Assembly (NCBI GenBank): GCA_050313895.1
Contig: JBNPMI010000003.1
Reading direction: 5' to 3' (one strand)
Length of the DNA: 64,000 bases
Source of the DNA: JALFST01 sp022779285
Lineage (GTDB): Bacteria > Bacillota > Clostridia > Tissierellales > Peptoniphilaceae
Below are positions 8,536-16,378 of the stretch, piece after piece. The number at the start of each line of letters is the position of its first letter. Positions within the stretch are counted from its first letter, which is position 1. The position numbers were made by a program, and so were the translations under genes. A model generated the notes under the pieces. That model had not been told where the DNA came from and did no database searches. It saw only the letters and a program-made list of their open reading frames with translations.

Positions 8536-9466
8536 CTCGTTTTTCCATGGGGGTCAACCACCCCAAAGTTTGCATGGGGAGTCGATTCGACTTGTACAAG
8601 TAGCGTTTCATTTGCACAAGCAAATCTTCGTAGCTGTAGAATGACAGTCGTGAATAGAAGCGTTCGTTGTCATTGCGATGGCTGCGCTCCACCTTTCCAT
8701 TGTGTCTTGGCGTCCTTGGGCGAATGAGTTGGTGTTTGATGCCCATTTCCTGGCAGAACCGGTCAAACGGGTGAGTCCGCTTTGTTTCTTGAAAATAGGT
8801 AAATTCAGTGCCGTTGTCCGTTTGTATGATTTTTGGCTGATAGCCAAAATGCCGGATCGCCATTTTGACAAATTCGATCGTGGAATACGAAGATTGCTCA
8901 CGAAATGCATAGAGGAATCGTTCGCGGCTTGCCTCATCGATGACGGTATATTGGTAAAATTTATCGGGCATTTTTCCAACATAGCACGATGACGGGACGT
9001 ATTTGACATCGAGCTGCCATTTTACGCCCAGTTTTTTCGGTGTATCGTAGGGCTTCGGCACATAAGGCTTCTTTTTCACAAGTTTTTCTTTATAAAAGCC
9101 CTGTTTGCGAAGAAAACGGAACAAAGAACACGGATGCCGTTGGTAGCCACGTTGAAACTTCAGTTTTGCGTAGAGTTCCATGAGCGAGATGCCGGGATTG
9201 CGTCGGAGGAGGTTTCGAATCCAGGTCTGTTCTTGTGGCGTATGTGCATTGGGATGAGGACTTTTCGGTTTCTGAGAGCGGTCTCGTAAAGAATCCTTTG
9301 TGCCGTCAAATCGCCGATTCCAACGCATCAGGGACGCTTTGGAGATCTTGTAGCGTTGGAAAACGAAGGCGAGGGAAAACCCTGCACGATACGTTTTGAC
9401 CGCATGAAATCTTGTTTCCAAAGTGTGTGGCAAATACCGCTGAGTTTTTGTTATACTTGTTGTCAT
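8516..9466 (-). CDS. IS481-family DDE transposase
   Basis: Transposase of 316 residues. The N-terminal third is a helix-turn-helix region (TLETRFHAVKTYRAG; KISKASLMRWNRRFDG). The RNase H-like catalytic core has the first Asp in WQLDVKYV (about residue 154), the second in IQTDNGTEF (about 216) and the Glu in HNGKVERSH (about 258). This fits the DDE integrase group of IS481 (related to IS3 OrfB). AAAGGA lies eight bases before the ATG. The frame is intact, so the element may be active. Confidence 0.9.
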   Translation of the reverse strand: MTTSITKTQRYLPHTLETRFHAVKTYRAGFSLAFVFQRYKISKASLMRWNRRFDGTKDSLRDRSQKPKSPHPNAHTPQEQTWIRNLLRRNPGISLMELYAKLKFQRGYQRHPCSLFRFLRKQGFYKEKLVKKKPYVPKPYDTPKKLGVKWQLDVKYVPSSCYVGKMPDKFYQYTVIDEASRERFLYAFREQSSYSTIEFVKMAIRHFGYQPKIIQTDNGTEFTYFQETKRTHPFDRFCQEMGIKHQLIRPRTPRHNGKVERSHRNDNERFYSRLSFYSYEDLLVQMKRYLYKSNRLPMQTLGWLTPMEKRALLMAG

Positions 9467-9565
9467 AGAGAGAATCCTTTCTTTGTTTGCTGAATACTTT
9501 CATTGTATCGGATTTCTCTCTATTTTTTTTCTTCTTCTTGGTCTCACATCAATTGTATCGCTACA

Positions 9566-9591
9566 TTCGGGAAGAAAAAGAACGCAATGGA
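9566..9591 (+). repeat. 26-bp direct repeat, right copy (target duplication)
   Basis: Exact copy of 8417-8442 on the right side of the insertion sequence. Confidence 0.85.
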
Positions 9592-9618
9592 AAGATTGCC
9601 ATTCCTAACAAGCTTTGA
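9566..9618 (+). pseudogene. displaced 3' end of ribF
   Basis: After the right repeat copy the original ribF frame continues as codons for KIAIPNKL and TGA at 9616-9618. Joining 8442 to 9592 restores an uninterrupted ribF ending in REEKERNGKIAIPNKL. It has no start of its own and is a remnant of the insertion event. Confidence 0.8.
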
Positions 9619-9636
9619 TATACTATTTAAGTACTT

Positions 9637-9673
9637 ATGCTCTGTTTTCGGTACTCCGGCCTTTACAGAGCAT
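9637..9673 (+). promoter_or_regulatory. rpsO leader stem-loop, candidate S15 autoregulatory site
   Basis: ATGCTCTG (9637-9644) pairs with CAGAGCAT (9666-9673). Inside it CGG (9649-9651) pairs with CCG (9656-9658) around a 4-base loop, giving a two-level stem with an internal loop 30 bases before the rpsO start. S15 is known to repress its own mRNA through such leader structures in several bacteria. The match here is by position and shape only. Confidence 0.5.
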
Positions 9674-9702
9674 GTAGTGAATTTCAAATGAAGGAGAAAA
9701 AT

Positions 9703-9969
9703 ATGTTAACCAAAGAACAAAAGCAGGATATTATTCGCACCTATGGCAAGGATGAGCATGATACGGGATCTCCTGAGGTTCAAATCGCTCTTCTTTCTCA
9801 GCGCATTTCAGAGCTTACCGATCATCTGAAGTCTCACAAGAAGGATAATCATTCCCGTCGCGGAATGTATATGCTGATCGGTCAGCGTCGCGGCCTTTTG
9901 AACTATCTCAAGCGCATCGATATCGAGCGTTACCGTGACATTGTTGCAAAATTAAATCTGAGAGGATAG
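9703..9969 (+). CDS. rpsO: 30S ribosomal protein S15
   Basis: Protein of 88 residues, the usual S15 length. It binds the central domain of 16S rRNA early in assembly. Family features are GSPEVQIALLSQRI, HLKSHKKDNHSRRGM and LLNYLKRID. The frame is open further upstream, but the ATG at 9703 has AAGGAG eight bases before it and gives the standard N-terminus MLTKEQKQ. It sits between the insertion sequence and a strong terminator; pnp follows, as in most bacteria. Confidence 0.97.
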   Translation: MLTKEQKQDIIRTYGKDEHDTGSPEVQIALLSQRISELTDHLKSHKKDNHSRRGMYMLIGQRRGLLNYLKRIDIERYRDIVAKLNLRG

Positions 9970-9972
9970 TGG

Positions 9973-10003
9973 AAAAAGGGTTGGCCACGCCAACCCTTTT
10001 TTT
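9973..10003 (+). terminator. intrinsic terminator after rpsO
   Basis: AAAGGGTTGGC, a 3-base loop and GCCAACCCTTT, followed by a T-run. It separates rpsO from pnp. Confidence 0.9.
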
Positions 10004-10017
10004 GTTTTATCAATTCA

Positions 10018-10047
10018 TTGTATTCTTTCTTTTATTTAAGATATAAT
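10018..10047 (+). promoter_or_regulatory. sigma-A type promoter for pnp
   Basis: TTGTAT, an 18-base spacer and a perfect TATAAT at 10042-10047, about 70 bases before the pnp start and after the rpsO terminator. The transcript would carry a short hairpin (TCGCA/TGCGA near 10074-10086) before the ribosome binding site. Confidence 0.6.
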
Positions 10048-10114
10048 TATTCGATTGTTTATATTGAACAACTCGCAGAGTGCGAAGGGTGAAAAATCAT
10101 CTATAGGAGGAACC

Positions 10115-12223
10115 ATGATTCGAGAATATGATTATCAATCAACAGTAACCGACAATTCTTTCCACGTTACGATCGGAAAGGTTGCCGAACAGGCAAATGG
10201 TGAGTGTCTGGTGCAGGCGGGAGACACCGTTGTACTGACAACGGCTGTGGCTTCCCGAGAAGCACGCGAGGGACAGGATTTCTTTCCGCTCACCTGTGAT
10301 TATCAAGAAAAGCTTTATGCGGTGGGGCGTATTCCGGGCGGATATGTAAAAAGAGAAGGCCGCGGATCCCAGGAAGCGACGCTGAATGCACGCCAGATGG
10401 ATCGTCCTCTGCGTCCTCTTTTTCCGGAGGGCTTTGTTAATGAGGTACAAATTATTGCGACGGTACTTTCGGTATCTCCGGAGGATCCGCCGGAAATCTG
10501 CGCTATGAACGGTTCCTCGATTGCCCTTTCCACCTCGGATATTCCGTTTCACGGACCTACAGGATCTGTGATTGTAGGGTACGTGGATGGGGAATATGTT
10601 ATCAATCCCTCCGAAGCGTTAATGGAACGCTCGGAATTGAATTTGACTGTTTCCGGAACTGAGGATGCCATTATGATGGTGGAGGCAGGCGCCAATGAAT
10701 TGTCTGAGGATGTGATGCTCGGCGCTATTCTATACGGCCACGAGGAAATTAAATCCATCTGCCGTTTCATCAAAAAAATCATTGCGGAAATCGGCAAGGA
10801 GAAGATGGAATATACCGTCAATCGTCCTGATGAGCAGGTACGTGCGGATGTGGAGGCTTATGCCAAGGCGGAGCTGGTAGCTGCACTTCGTACAGATGAC
10901 AAAATGGTTCGCGTCGAACGTGAAGAAGCAATTCGCAAGGATACATTCGCTCATTTTGAGGAGTTGGATGCGGAGGCTTTTGAAAAAAATAAGAAGGATA
11001 TTCAGCAGGTATTGGATGATATCGTGCGCGATGAGGTACGCCGATTAATTACTGTAGATAAGGTTCGTGCGGATGGGCGTGCTATGGATGAAATTCGTCC
11101 ATTATCCGCCGAGGTAGGCCTGCTTCCCAGAGTACATGGAAGCGGTCTCTTTAAAAGAGGGCAAACGCAGGTGCTTTCCGTGGTCACATTAGGAGGCCCG
11201 CGTGATGTATTATACATTGATGGCTTGCATCAGGAGGAAATCGTAAAAAGCTATTTCCACCAGTACAATTTCCCTCCGTTTTCCGTAGGAGATGTGAAGC
11301 CGATGCGTTCGCCGGGTCGCCGTGAGATCGGCCATGGAAACCTGGCAGAGCGTGCACTTTTGCCTGTTCTTCCTGATCACAGTGAATTTCCATATACGAT
11401 TCGTGTGGTTTCGGAGGTGCTCAGCTCCAACGGATCTTCCTCCCAGGCGTCCATCTGCGGCTCCACGCTTTCCTTGATGGATGCAGGAGTTCCCATTAAA
11501 GCACCGGTTGCAGGAATCGCTATGGGATTGATCAAGGAAGGAGAACACACCTCTATTTTGACGGACATTCAAGGCCTTGAGGATCATCTCGGAGATATGG
11601 ATTTCAAGGTAGCGGGTACGGCCGAGGGCATTACCGCGTTGCAGATGGATATCAAAATCGAGGGCATTGATCAGGAGATCATGAAAACCGCTTTAGCACA
11701 GGCAAAGAAGGCAAGATTTGAAATCTTGGACGTTTTACACGATGCCATTGCCGAGCCCAGAAAAAATCTGTCCAAATATGCTCCTCGCATACTTTCTCTT
11801 GATATTGATCCGGATAAAATTAGAGATGTAATCGGTAAAGGGGGAAAGACGATCAATGAGATCATTGCCCAAACCGGAGCGCAGATTGATACGGAGGATG
11901 ATGGCCATATTACCATCTTGTCGGTAGACGGAGAAGGCGGAGAACGCGCCATGAAAATGATCCAGGACATTGTTCGTGAGGTAGAGGTTGGCGATGTGTA
12001 CGAAGGAACCGTGAGCCGTATTCTTAAATTTGGAGCTTTTGTCGATATCGGCGGCGGAAAAGAGGGCATGATTCATATCTCTAAGCTGGAGCATCATCGT
12101 GTAGAAAAGGTAGAGGATGTTGTCAACATCGGCGATAAGGTTAAGGTTAAGGTCATCGAGGTCGATGATCAGGGACGTATCAACCTTTCCCGAAAGGATC
12201 TTTTGCCGAAGGATGCGAAATAA
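10115..12223 (+). CDS. pnp: polyribonucleotide nucleotidyltransferase
   Basis: Phosphorolytic 3'-5' exoribonuclease (PNPase) of 702 residues, acting in mRNA decay. Two RNase PH-like domains are joined by an alpha-helical linker, with catalytic-core blocks such as QTQVLSVVTLG and SPGRREIGHGNLAERAL. A KH domain (DKIRDVIGKGGKTINEII) and an S1 domain (GDVYEGTVSRILKFGAFVDI) follow at the C-terminus. The start at 10115 follows ATAGGAGGAACC; the frame is open 20 codons further but without a ribosome binding site. Confidence 0.97.
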   Translation: MIREYDYQSTVTDNSFHVTIGKVAEQANGECLVQAGDTVVLTTAVASREAREGQDFFPLTCDYQEKLYAVGRIPGGYVKREGRGSQEATLNARQMDRPLRPLFPEGFVNEVQIIATVLSVSPEDPPEICAMNGSSIALSTSDIPFHGPTGSVIVGYVDGEYVINPSEALMERSELNLTVSGTEDAIMMVEAGANELSEDVMLGAILYGHEEIKSICRFIKKIIAEIGKEKMEYTVNRPDEQVRADVEAYAKAELVAALRTDDKMVRVEREEAIRKDTFAHFEELDAEAFEKNKKDIQQVLDDIVRDEVRRLITVDKVRADGRAMDEIRPLSAEVGLLPRVHGSGLFKRGQTQVLSVVTLGGPRDVLYIDGLHQEEIVKSYFHQYNFPPFSVGDVKPMRSPGRREIGHGNLAERALLPVLPDHSEFPYTIRVVSEVLSSNGSSSQASICGSTLSLMDAGVPIKAPVAGIAMGLIKEGEHTSILTDIQGLEDHLGDMDFKVAGTAEGITALQMDIKIEGIDQEIMKTALAQAKKARFEILDVLHDAIAEPRKNLSKYAPRILSLDIDPDKIRDVIGKGGKTINEIIAQTGAQIDTEDDGHITILSVDGEGGERAMKMIQDIVREVEVGDVYEGTVSRILKFGAFVDIGGGKEGMIHISKLEHHRVEKVEDVVNIGDKVKVKVIEVDDQGRINLSRKDLLPKDAK

Positions 12224-12249
12224 CGGGAAACAGTATTGAACAATTTCAG

Positions 12250-12302
12250 ACGCTTTCGATTCGATTTTTCTGTATGGAGGAATGGGTCGGAAGCGTTTTT
12301 TC
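12250..12302 (+). terminator. probable terminator after pnp with a long loop
   Basis: ACGCTTTCGA pairs over 10 bp with TCGGAAGCGT (one G-T pair) across a 27-base loop and is followed by TTTTTT. The long loop makes it weaker than the others. A TATAAT at 12317-12322 just after it could start an ftsK transcript, but its -35 is poor. Confidence 0.6.
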
Positions 12303-12345
12303 GTCATGGAATATGATATAATATTGAACATGAATGGGAGGCGAC

Positions 12346-14676
12346 ATGGCAGGACGAAGCGCGACAAAGCGAAAGAAAAATCCAGAAAACGGGAATCGAA
12401 ATATCATTATCGGGATTGCTCTGGTTCTATTTTTCACCATCTGCGCATCTGTATATTTCCGATCGCAGACCGGTTTTTTGGGGAAATCGCTTGGATCTTT
12501 TTTCTTCAAAATGTTCGGTTTTTGGATGTATTTTTTACCTCCGCTTTCCCTTTTGATCGCGATTCCGATTGCTTTGGGCAAAATGAAAGGGAGATTGCGT
12601 ACGACCGTCTTCTTTCTTTGCGGTCTGTATTTTTGTGCTCTCTTGATCAGCGGCATGCAGCACTGGCCTGATGGATCCTTAAAAACAACGCTGGATTTAG
12701 CGGCGGAGCAGGGGATGTTTGCAAAAGGATCCGGCTTGATTGGTGCTTTTTTTACTTTTTTATTTATGCGCATGATTGGAAAAATTGGAATCATCCTCTT
12801 TACGATGTTGATCGTGTTTTTCTTTTTCTTACATCTCATGCAAATTTCCCTGATTGATTTTTTCCATACAGCTTCTGCAGGAATCGCTCGTTTATGGAAT
12901 GCAGTCTGCACAAAAATAAAAGAGAATGCGGAACGAAGAAAACAATTGAAACAGGAAAAAGCATCGGAGATCTTGTCGCAAAAGGCTGCTGCTCGGCAGA
13001 GAAAGCCTTTCCGGGATGGGGAGAGCTCCGTTATGCAAGCTGAGGAGACGTCTTCCGGGGATATGTCTGCGGATGAGCGCCGTCCGATTCAAATTAAAAA
13101 TTATATGCAGGATGCCGCTGCCATGGCGAATGAGCTCGATGCAGAAAAAAATCCATCTGAAGATACACCTGAGCAGCAGGAAGCGTGGGAAGGATCTCAG
13201 CTTTCTGTAGAAAATCTTGGATTCGAGGTAGCCGAGGATCCGATACTCTATACGCCGCCTCCCATTGAGCTCTTAAAAGCAACGGCACGTCAGGCGGACT
13301 TTGATGAATCCGTCTTAAAAAAACAGGCAGCGATTATTGAAAAAACTCTGGATTCGTTCGGCATTCAATCTGAGGTTGTGTCCATACAAAGAGGTCCTGC
13401 GGTCGCGTTGTTCGAGCTGAAGCCGCAGGCAGGAGTTAAGGTCAGTCGAATCACCAATCTTGCAGACGATCTTGCACTGGCTCTGGCTGCACAGGATATA
13501 CGTATCGAAGCTCCTATTCCGGGAAAGCCGTATGTAGGTATCGAGGTTCCCAACCCCGTGGCAGAGACAGTAGGTCTTCGTGAGCAGCTTTTGACGGAAG
13601 AATTTATAGAAACCAATGACCGCATTCCTGTAGCTTTAGGACAAAGCATAGAAGGAAAGCCAGTTATTGCACAGATTGCAAAAATGCCGCATCTTCTCAT
13701 TGCAGGAACAACAGGCTCCGGAAAATCAGTATGTATCAATACCATTATCATCAGTATTTTATATAAGTATTCTCCGGAGGAAGTACGTCTGATTCTGATT
13801 GATCCGAAGGTGGTTGAGCTTTCCGTATATAACAGCATTCCGCATCTGCTGATCCCCGTAGTGACCGATGCACGTAAGGCAAGCCGCGCTCTTTATATGG
13901 CTGTGCAGGAGATGGAAAGACGCTTTCGCCTGTTCTCCCAATATTCTGTACGTGACATTGACAGCTATCGGGAGCGCAGGACTGTTGAGACAGATATGGA
14001 AAATCTTCCCTATATCGTCGTCATTGTAGACGAGTTGTCGGATCTTATGATGGTAGCTTCTAAGGATGTGGAGGCTCATATCACCCGATTAGCGCAAATG
14101 GCGCGTGCCTGCGGAATTCACCTGATTATTGCCACGCAAAGACCGTCTGTCGATGTGATTACCGGTACGATTAAGGCCAATATTACCTCTCGAATATCCT
14201 TCCAAGTCTCATCCGGAATCGATTCAAGAACCATTCTTGACCAAACAGGTGCAGAGAGACTGCTCGGAAAGGGAGATATGCTGTATTTTCCCAGCACATA
14301 TACGAAGCCGAAGCGGGTTCAGGGAGCATTTGTAAGCGATCGTGAGGTGCAAAATGTGGTGCAGTTTTTAAAGGACAATCATGAGGTGCACTACGATAAA
14401 AATCTGATGAAGTCCATCGATAAATCCTCAGAGTCTTCCGCAGAGGGGGATAAGGGCGATGAGGTCCGGGATGCGCTCATGGATGAGGTGATTGAGTTTA
14501 TCAGTCATGAGGACACGACCTCAATCAGCGGTTTGCAAAGACGCTTTCGCATTGGTTATTCTCGTGCAGGGCGTATTATCGATGATTTAGAGAGCATGGG
14601 ATATATTTCCGGCCAGGACGGATCCAAGCCGCGTGAGGTGTTGATCCGCGAGGAGAACCAAGGGAGTGAAGAATGA
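12346..14676 (+). CDS. ftsK: FtsK/SpoIIIE family DNA translocase
   Basis: Membrane-anchored motor of 776 residues that moves chromosomal DNA through the division septum. Four or so hydrophobic helices occupy roughly residues 15-160, followed by a charged linker. The RecA-like motor has Walker A AGTTGSGKS (454-461) and Walker B IVVIVDELSDL. The C-terminal gamma winged helix includes ISGLQRRFRIGYSRAGRIID, which reads KOPS/SRS-type DNA motifs. GGGAGG lies five bases before ATG 12346; an upstream in-frame ATG at 12334 overlaps that site. Spore formation cannot be judged from this gene alone. Confidence 0.95.
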   Translation: MAGRSATKRKKNPENGNRNIIIGIALVLFFTICASVYFRSQTGFLGKSLGSFFFKMFGFWMYFLPPLSLLIAIPIALGKMKGRLRTTVFFLCGLYFCALLISGMQHWPDGSLKTTLDLAAEQGMFAKGSGLIGAFFTFLFMRMIGKIGIILFTMLIVFFFFLHLMQISLIDFFHTASAGIARLWNAVCTKIKENAERRKQLKQEKASEILSQKAAARQRKPFRDGESSVMQAEETSSGDMSADERRPIQIKNYMQDAAAMANELDAEKNPSEDTPEQQEAWEGSQLSVENLGFEVAEDPILYTPPPIELLKATARQADFDESVLKKQAAIIEKTLDSFGIQSEVVSIQRGPAVALFELKPQAGVKVSRITNLADDLALALAAQDIRIEAPIPGKPYVGIEVPNPVAETVGLREQLLTEEFIETNDRIPVALGQSIEGKPVIAQIAKMPHLLIAGTTGSGKSVCINTIIISILYKYSPEEVRLILIDPKVVELSVYNSIPHLLIPVVTDARKASRALYMAVQEMERRFRLFSQYSVRDIDSYRERRTVETDMENLPYIVVIVDELSDLMMVASKDVEAHITRLAQMARACGIHLIIATQRPSVDVITGTIKANITSRISFQVSSGIDSRTILDQTGAERLLGKGDMLYFPSTYTKPKRVQGAFVSDREVQNVVQFLKDNHEVHYDKNLMKSIDKSSESSAEGDKGDEVRDALMDEVIEFISHEDTTSISGLQRRFRIGYSRAGRIIDDLESMGYISGQDGSKPREVLIREENQGSEE

Positions 14677-15218
14677 ATTTACCCAATAAAATTACGATGG
14701 CACGATTTTTGTTGATTCCCGTCTTTGTTGTACTTTATATCACGATGGACTCCTCGAGTCCGCTTCCGCTGATCGTTTTTGCACTGGCATCGTTCACGGA
14801 TTTTTTAGATGGAGCGATCGCCAGAAAATATCGTCTGGTAACAACATTCGGCAAGTTTATGGATCCCCTGGTCGATAAGATTCTCACTATTGCCGCTTTT
14901 GTTTTATTGGTACAATCCGGAGATATCTCGGGGTGGATTGTCATCATTATCATCGCACGTGAGCTCGTGATTACGGGATTTCGTACGATTGCGGCTTCCA
15001 ACGGAGTCACCATTGCGGCATCTTCATGGGGAAAATTTAAGACCAATGCACAAATGTTTACAATTCTCTATTTTCTTGCTGAGGATAATCTCTTAGCAAA
15101 GGTCAAAATGCCATGGTTGGGAACGGGGTTATTGTATCTCGCGCTTGCACTTACCATCATCTCAGGTCTGGACTACATTATCAGGAACCTTCATGTATTA
15201 GATCTCGAAAATATATAA
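14673..15218 (+). CDS. pgsA: CDP-diacylglycerol-glycerol-3-phosphate 3-phosphatidyltransferase
   Basis: Integral membrane enzyme of 181 residues for the first committed step of phosphatidylglycerol synthesis. The CDP-alcohol phosphotransferase motif DGAIARKYRLVTTFGKFMD, continuing to DPLVDK, has the expected D-G-x2-A-R-x8-G-x3-D-x3-D layout. Several hydrophobic helices are present. It overlaps the ftsK stop by four bases (ATGA). cinA and the rimO/rodZ-type genes found near here in Bacillus are missing. Confidence 0.95.
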   Translation: MNLPNKITMARFLLIPVFVVLYITMDSSSPLPLIVFALASFTDFLDGAIARKYRLVTTFGKFMDPLVDKILTIAAFVLLVQSGDISGWIVIIIIARELVITGFRTIAASNGVTIAASSWGKFKTNAQMFTILYFLAEDNLLAKVKMPWLGTGLLYLALALTIISGLDYIIRNLHVLDLENI

Positions 15219-15236
15219 TTTAAGAGAGGAGTTTTT

Positions 15237-16334
15237 ATGGCTTTATCCAATATGAAGCAATCAGATAAAGAAAAGGCGCTGAAAGAAGCCTTTGTGAAAA
15301 TTGAAAGGCAATTTGGCAAGGGTGCGGTGATGAAATTGAGTGATCGTCCCGTTGTCAATATTGATGTGATTCCCACGGGAGCAATCAATCTCGATATTGC
15401 CCTTGGAATCGGCGGACTGCCACGTGGCAGAATTGTAGAGATTTACGGGCCGGAAAGCTCAGGCAAGACAACGTTGGCACTGGAATGTGTAGCACAAGCG
15501 CAGAAGCAGGGCGGTATTGCGGCATTTATTGATGCTGAGCACGCCTTGGATGTCACATATGCGAAAGCGCTGGGTGTTGATATTGACAATCTGGTTCTTT
15601 CTCAGCCGGATGACGGAGAGCAGGCACTTGAAATCTGTGAGAGCCTCGTGCGTTCCAACGCCATTGATATTCTTATTGTGGATTCGGTTGCCGCACTCGT
15701 ACCGAAGGCGGAAATTGAGGGTGAGATGGGCGATACACACGTAGGCCTTTTGGCGCGTCTGATGAGTCAGGCTCTTCGCAAGCTGACTCCTGCCGTTTCC
15801 AAATCCAATACAACCGTTGTATTCCTCAATCAGATCCGCCAAAAGATCGGGATTAGTTATGGGAATCCCGAGGTTACCACAGGAGGAATCGCTTTGAAGT
15901 TCTATTCCACCATCCGGCTGGAAATTCGCCGTGGTGAACAGATAAAAAATGGCGAGGATGTTATCGGAAATCGTACGAAAGTGAAGGTTGTCAAGAATAA
16001 GGTCGCACCTCCATTCAAACGAGTGGAGTTTGACATCATGTACGGTACCGGCATTTCTCAAATTGGGACTCTGCTGGATACCGCATATGATTTTGGGATT
16101 GTGGAGCGCTCCGGAGCTTGGTATAGCTATAACGGAGAAAAATTAGGTCAGGGACGTGAAAATGCAAAAAAGTATTTGGATGAGAATCCGAATATTGCGT
16201 CCGAGATTGATCAGAAGGTTCGCATTCTCATCGATCAGCACCGGGGAAAATCAGAAACATCAACACCACAGTCTGCTCCGAGCGAAAGCAAGGGAGACGA
16301 CTCTGACAGTGATGAGTTCTTTGAGGTGGAATGA
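15237..16334 (+). CDS. recA: recombinase RecA
   Basis: Protein of 365 residues for homologous strand exchange and activation of LexA self-cleavage. Walker A is GPESSGKTT at 71-79; other blocks are FIDAEHALD, LIVDSVAALVPK and NTTVVFLNQIRQKIG. The C-terminus is acidic (DDSDSDEFFEVE), as is usual. AGAGAGGAG precedes the start. No LexA box is visible in the 18-base gap after pgsA, so any SOS control would come from further upstream, unlike the LysM gene at 35545-35853. Confidence 0.98.
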   Translation: MALSNMKQSDKEKALKEAFVKIERQFGKGAVMKLSDRPVVNIDVIPTGAINLDIALGIGGLPRGRIVEIYGPESSGKTTLALECVAQAQKQGGIAAFIDAEHALDVTYAKALGVDIDNLVLSQPDDGEQALEICESLVRSNAIDILIVDSVAALVPKAEIEGEMGDTHVGLLARLMSQALRKLTPAVSKSNTTVVFLNQIRQKIGISYGNPEVTTGGIALKFYSTIRLEIRRGEQIKNGEDVIGNRTKVKVVKNKVAPPFKRVEFDIMYGTGISQIGTLLDTAYDFGIVERSGAWYSYNGEKLGQGRENAKKYLDENPNIASEIDQKVRILIDQHRGKSETSTPQSAPSESKGDDSDSDEFFEVE

Positions 16335-16378
16335 TCAAATTTGAAATGTAAGAAAGAATTTATGAGAAAGGAGGGAAT

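Larger units (their letters stand above)
8443..9565 (-). mobile_element. IS481-like insertion sequence inside the end of ribF
   Basis: The element is 1123 bp long. Its outer ends are related inverted repeats: the left end starts TGTACATTTGTAAAT and the right end, read inward, TGTAGCGATACAATT. Both continue into the identical 13-mer GATGTGAGACCAA. It holds one transposase gene on the minus strand and a 36-bp perfect palindrome next to that gene's stop. It is flanked by 26-bp direct repeats of ribF sequence. The boundary at 9565 relies on both ends starting with TGTA and could be off by one base. Confidence 0.82.
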
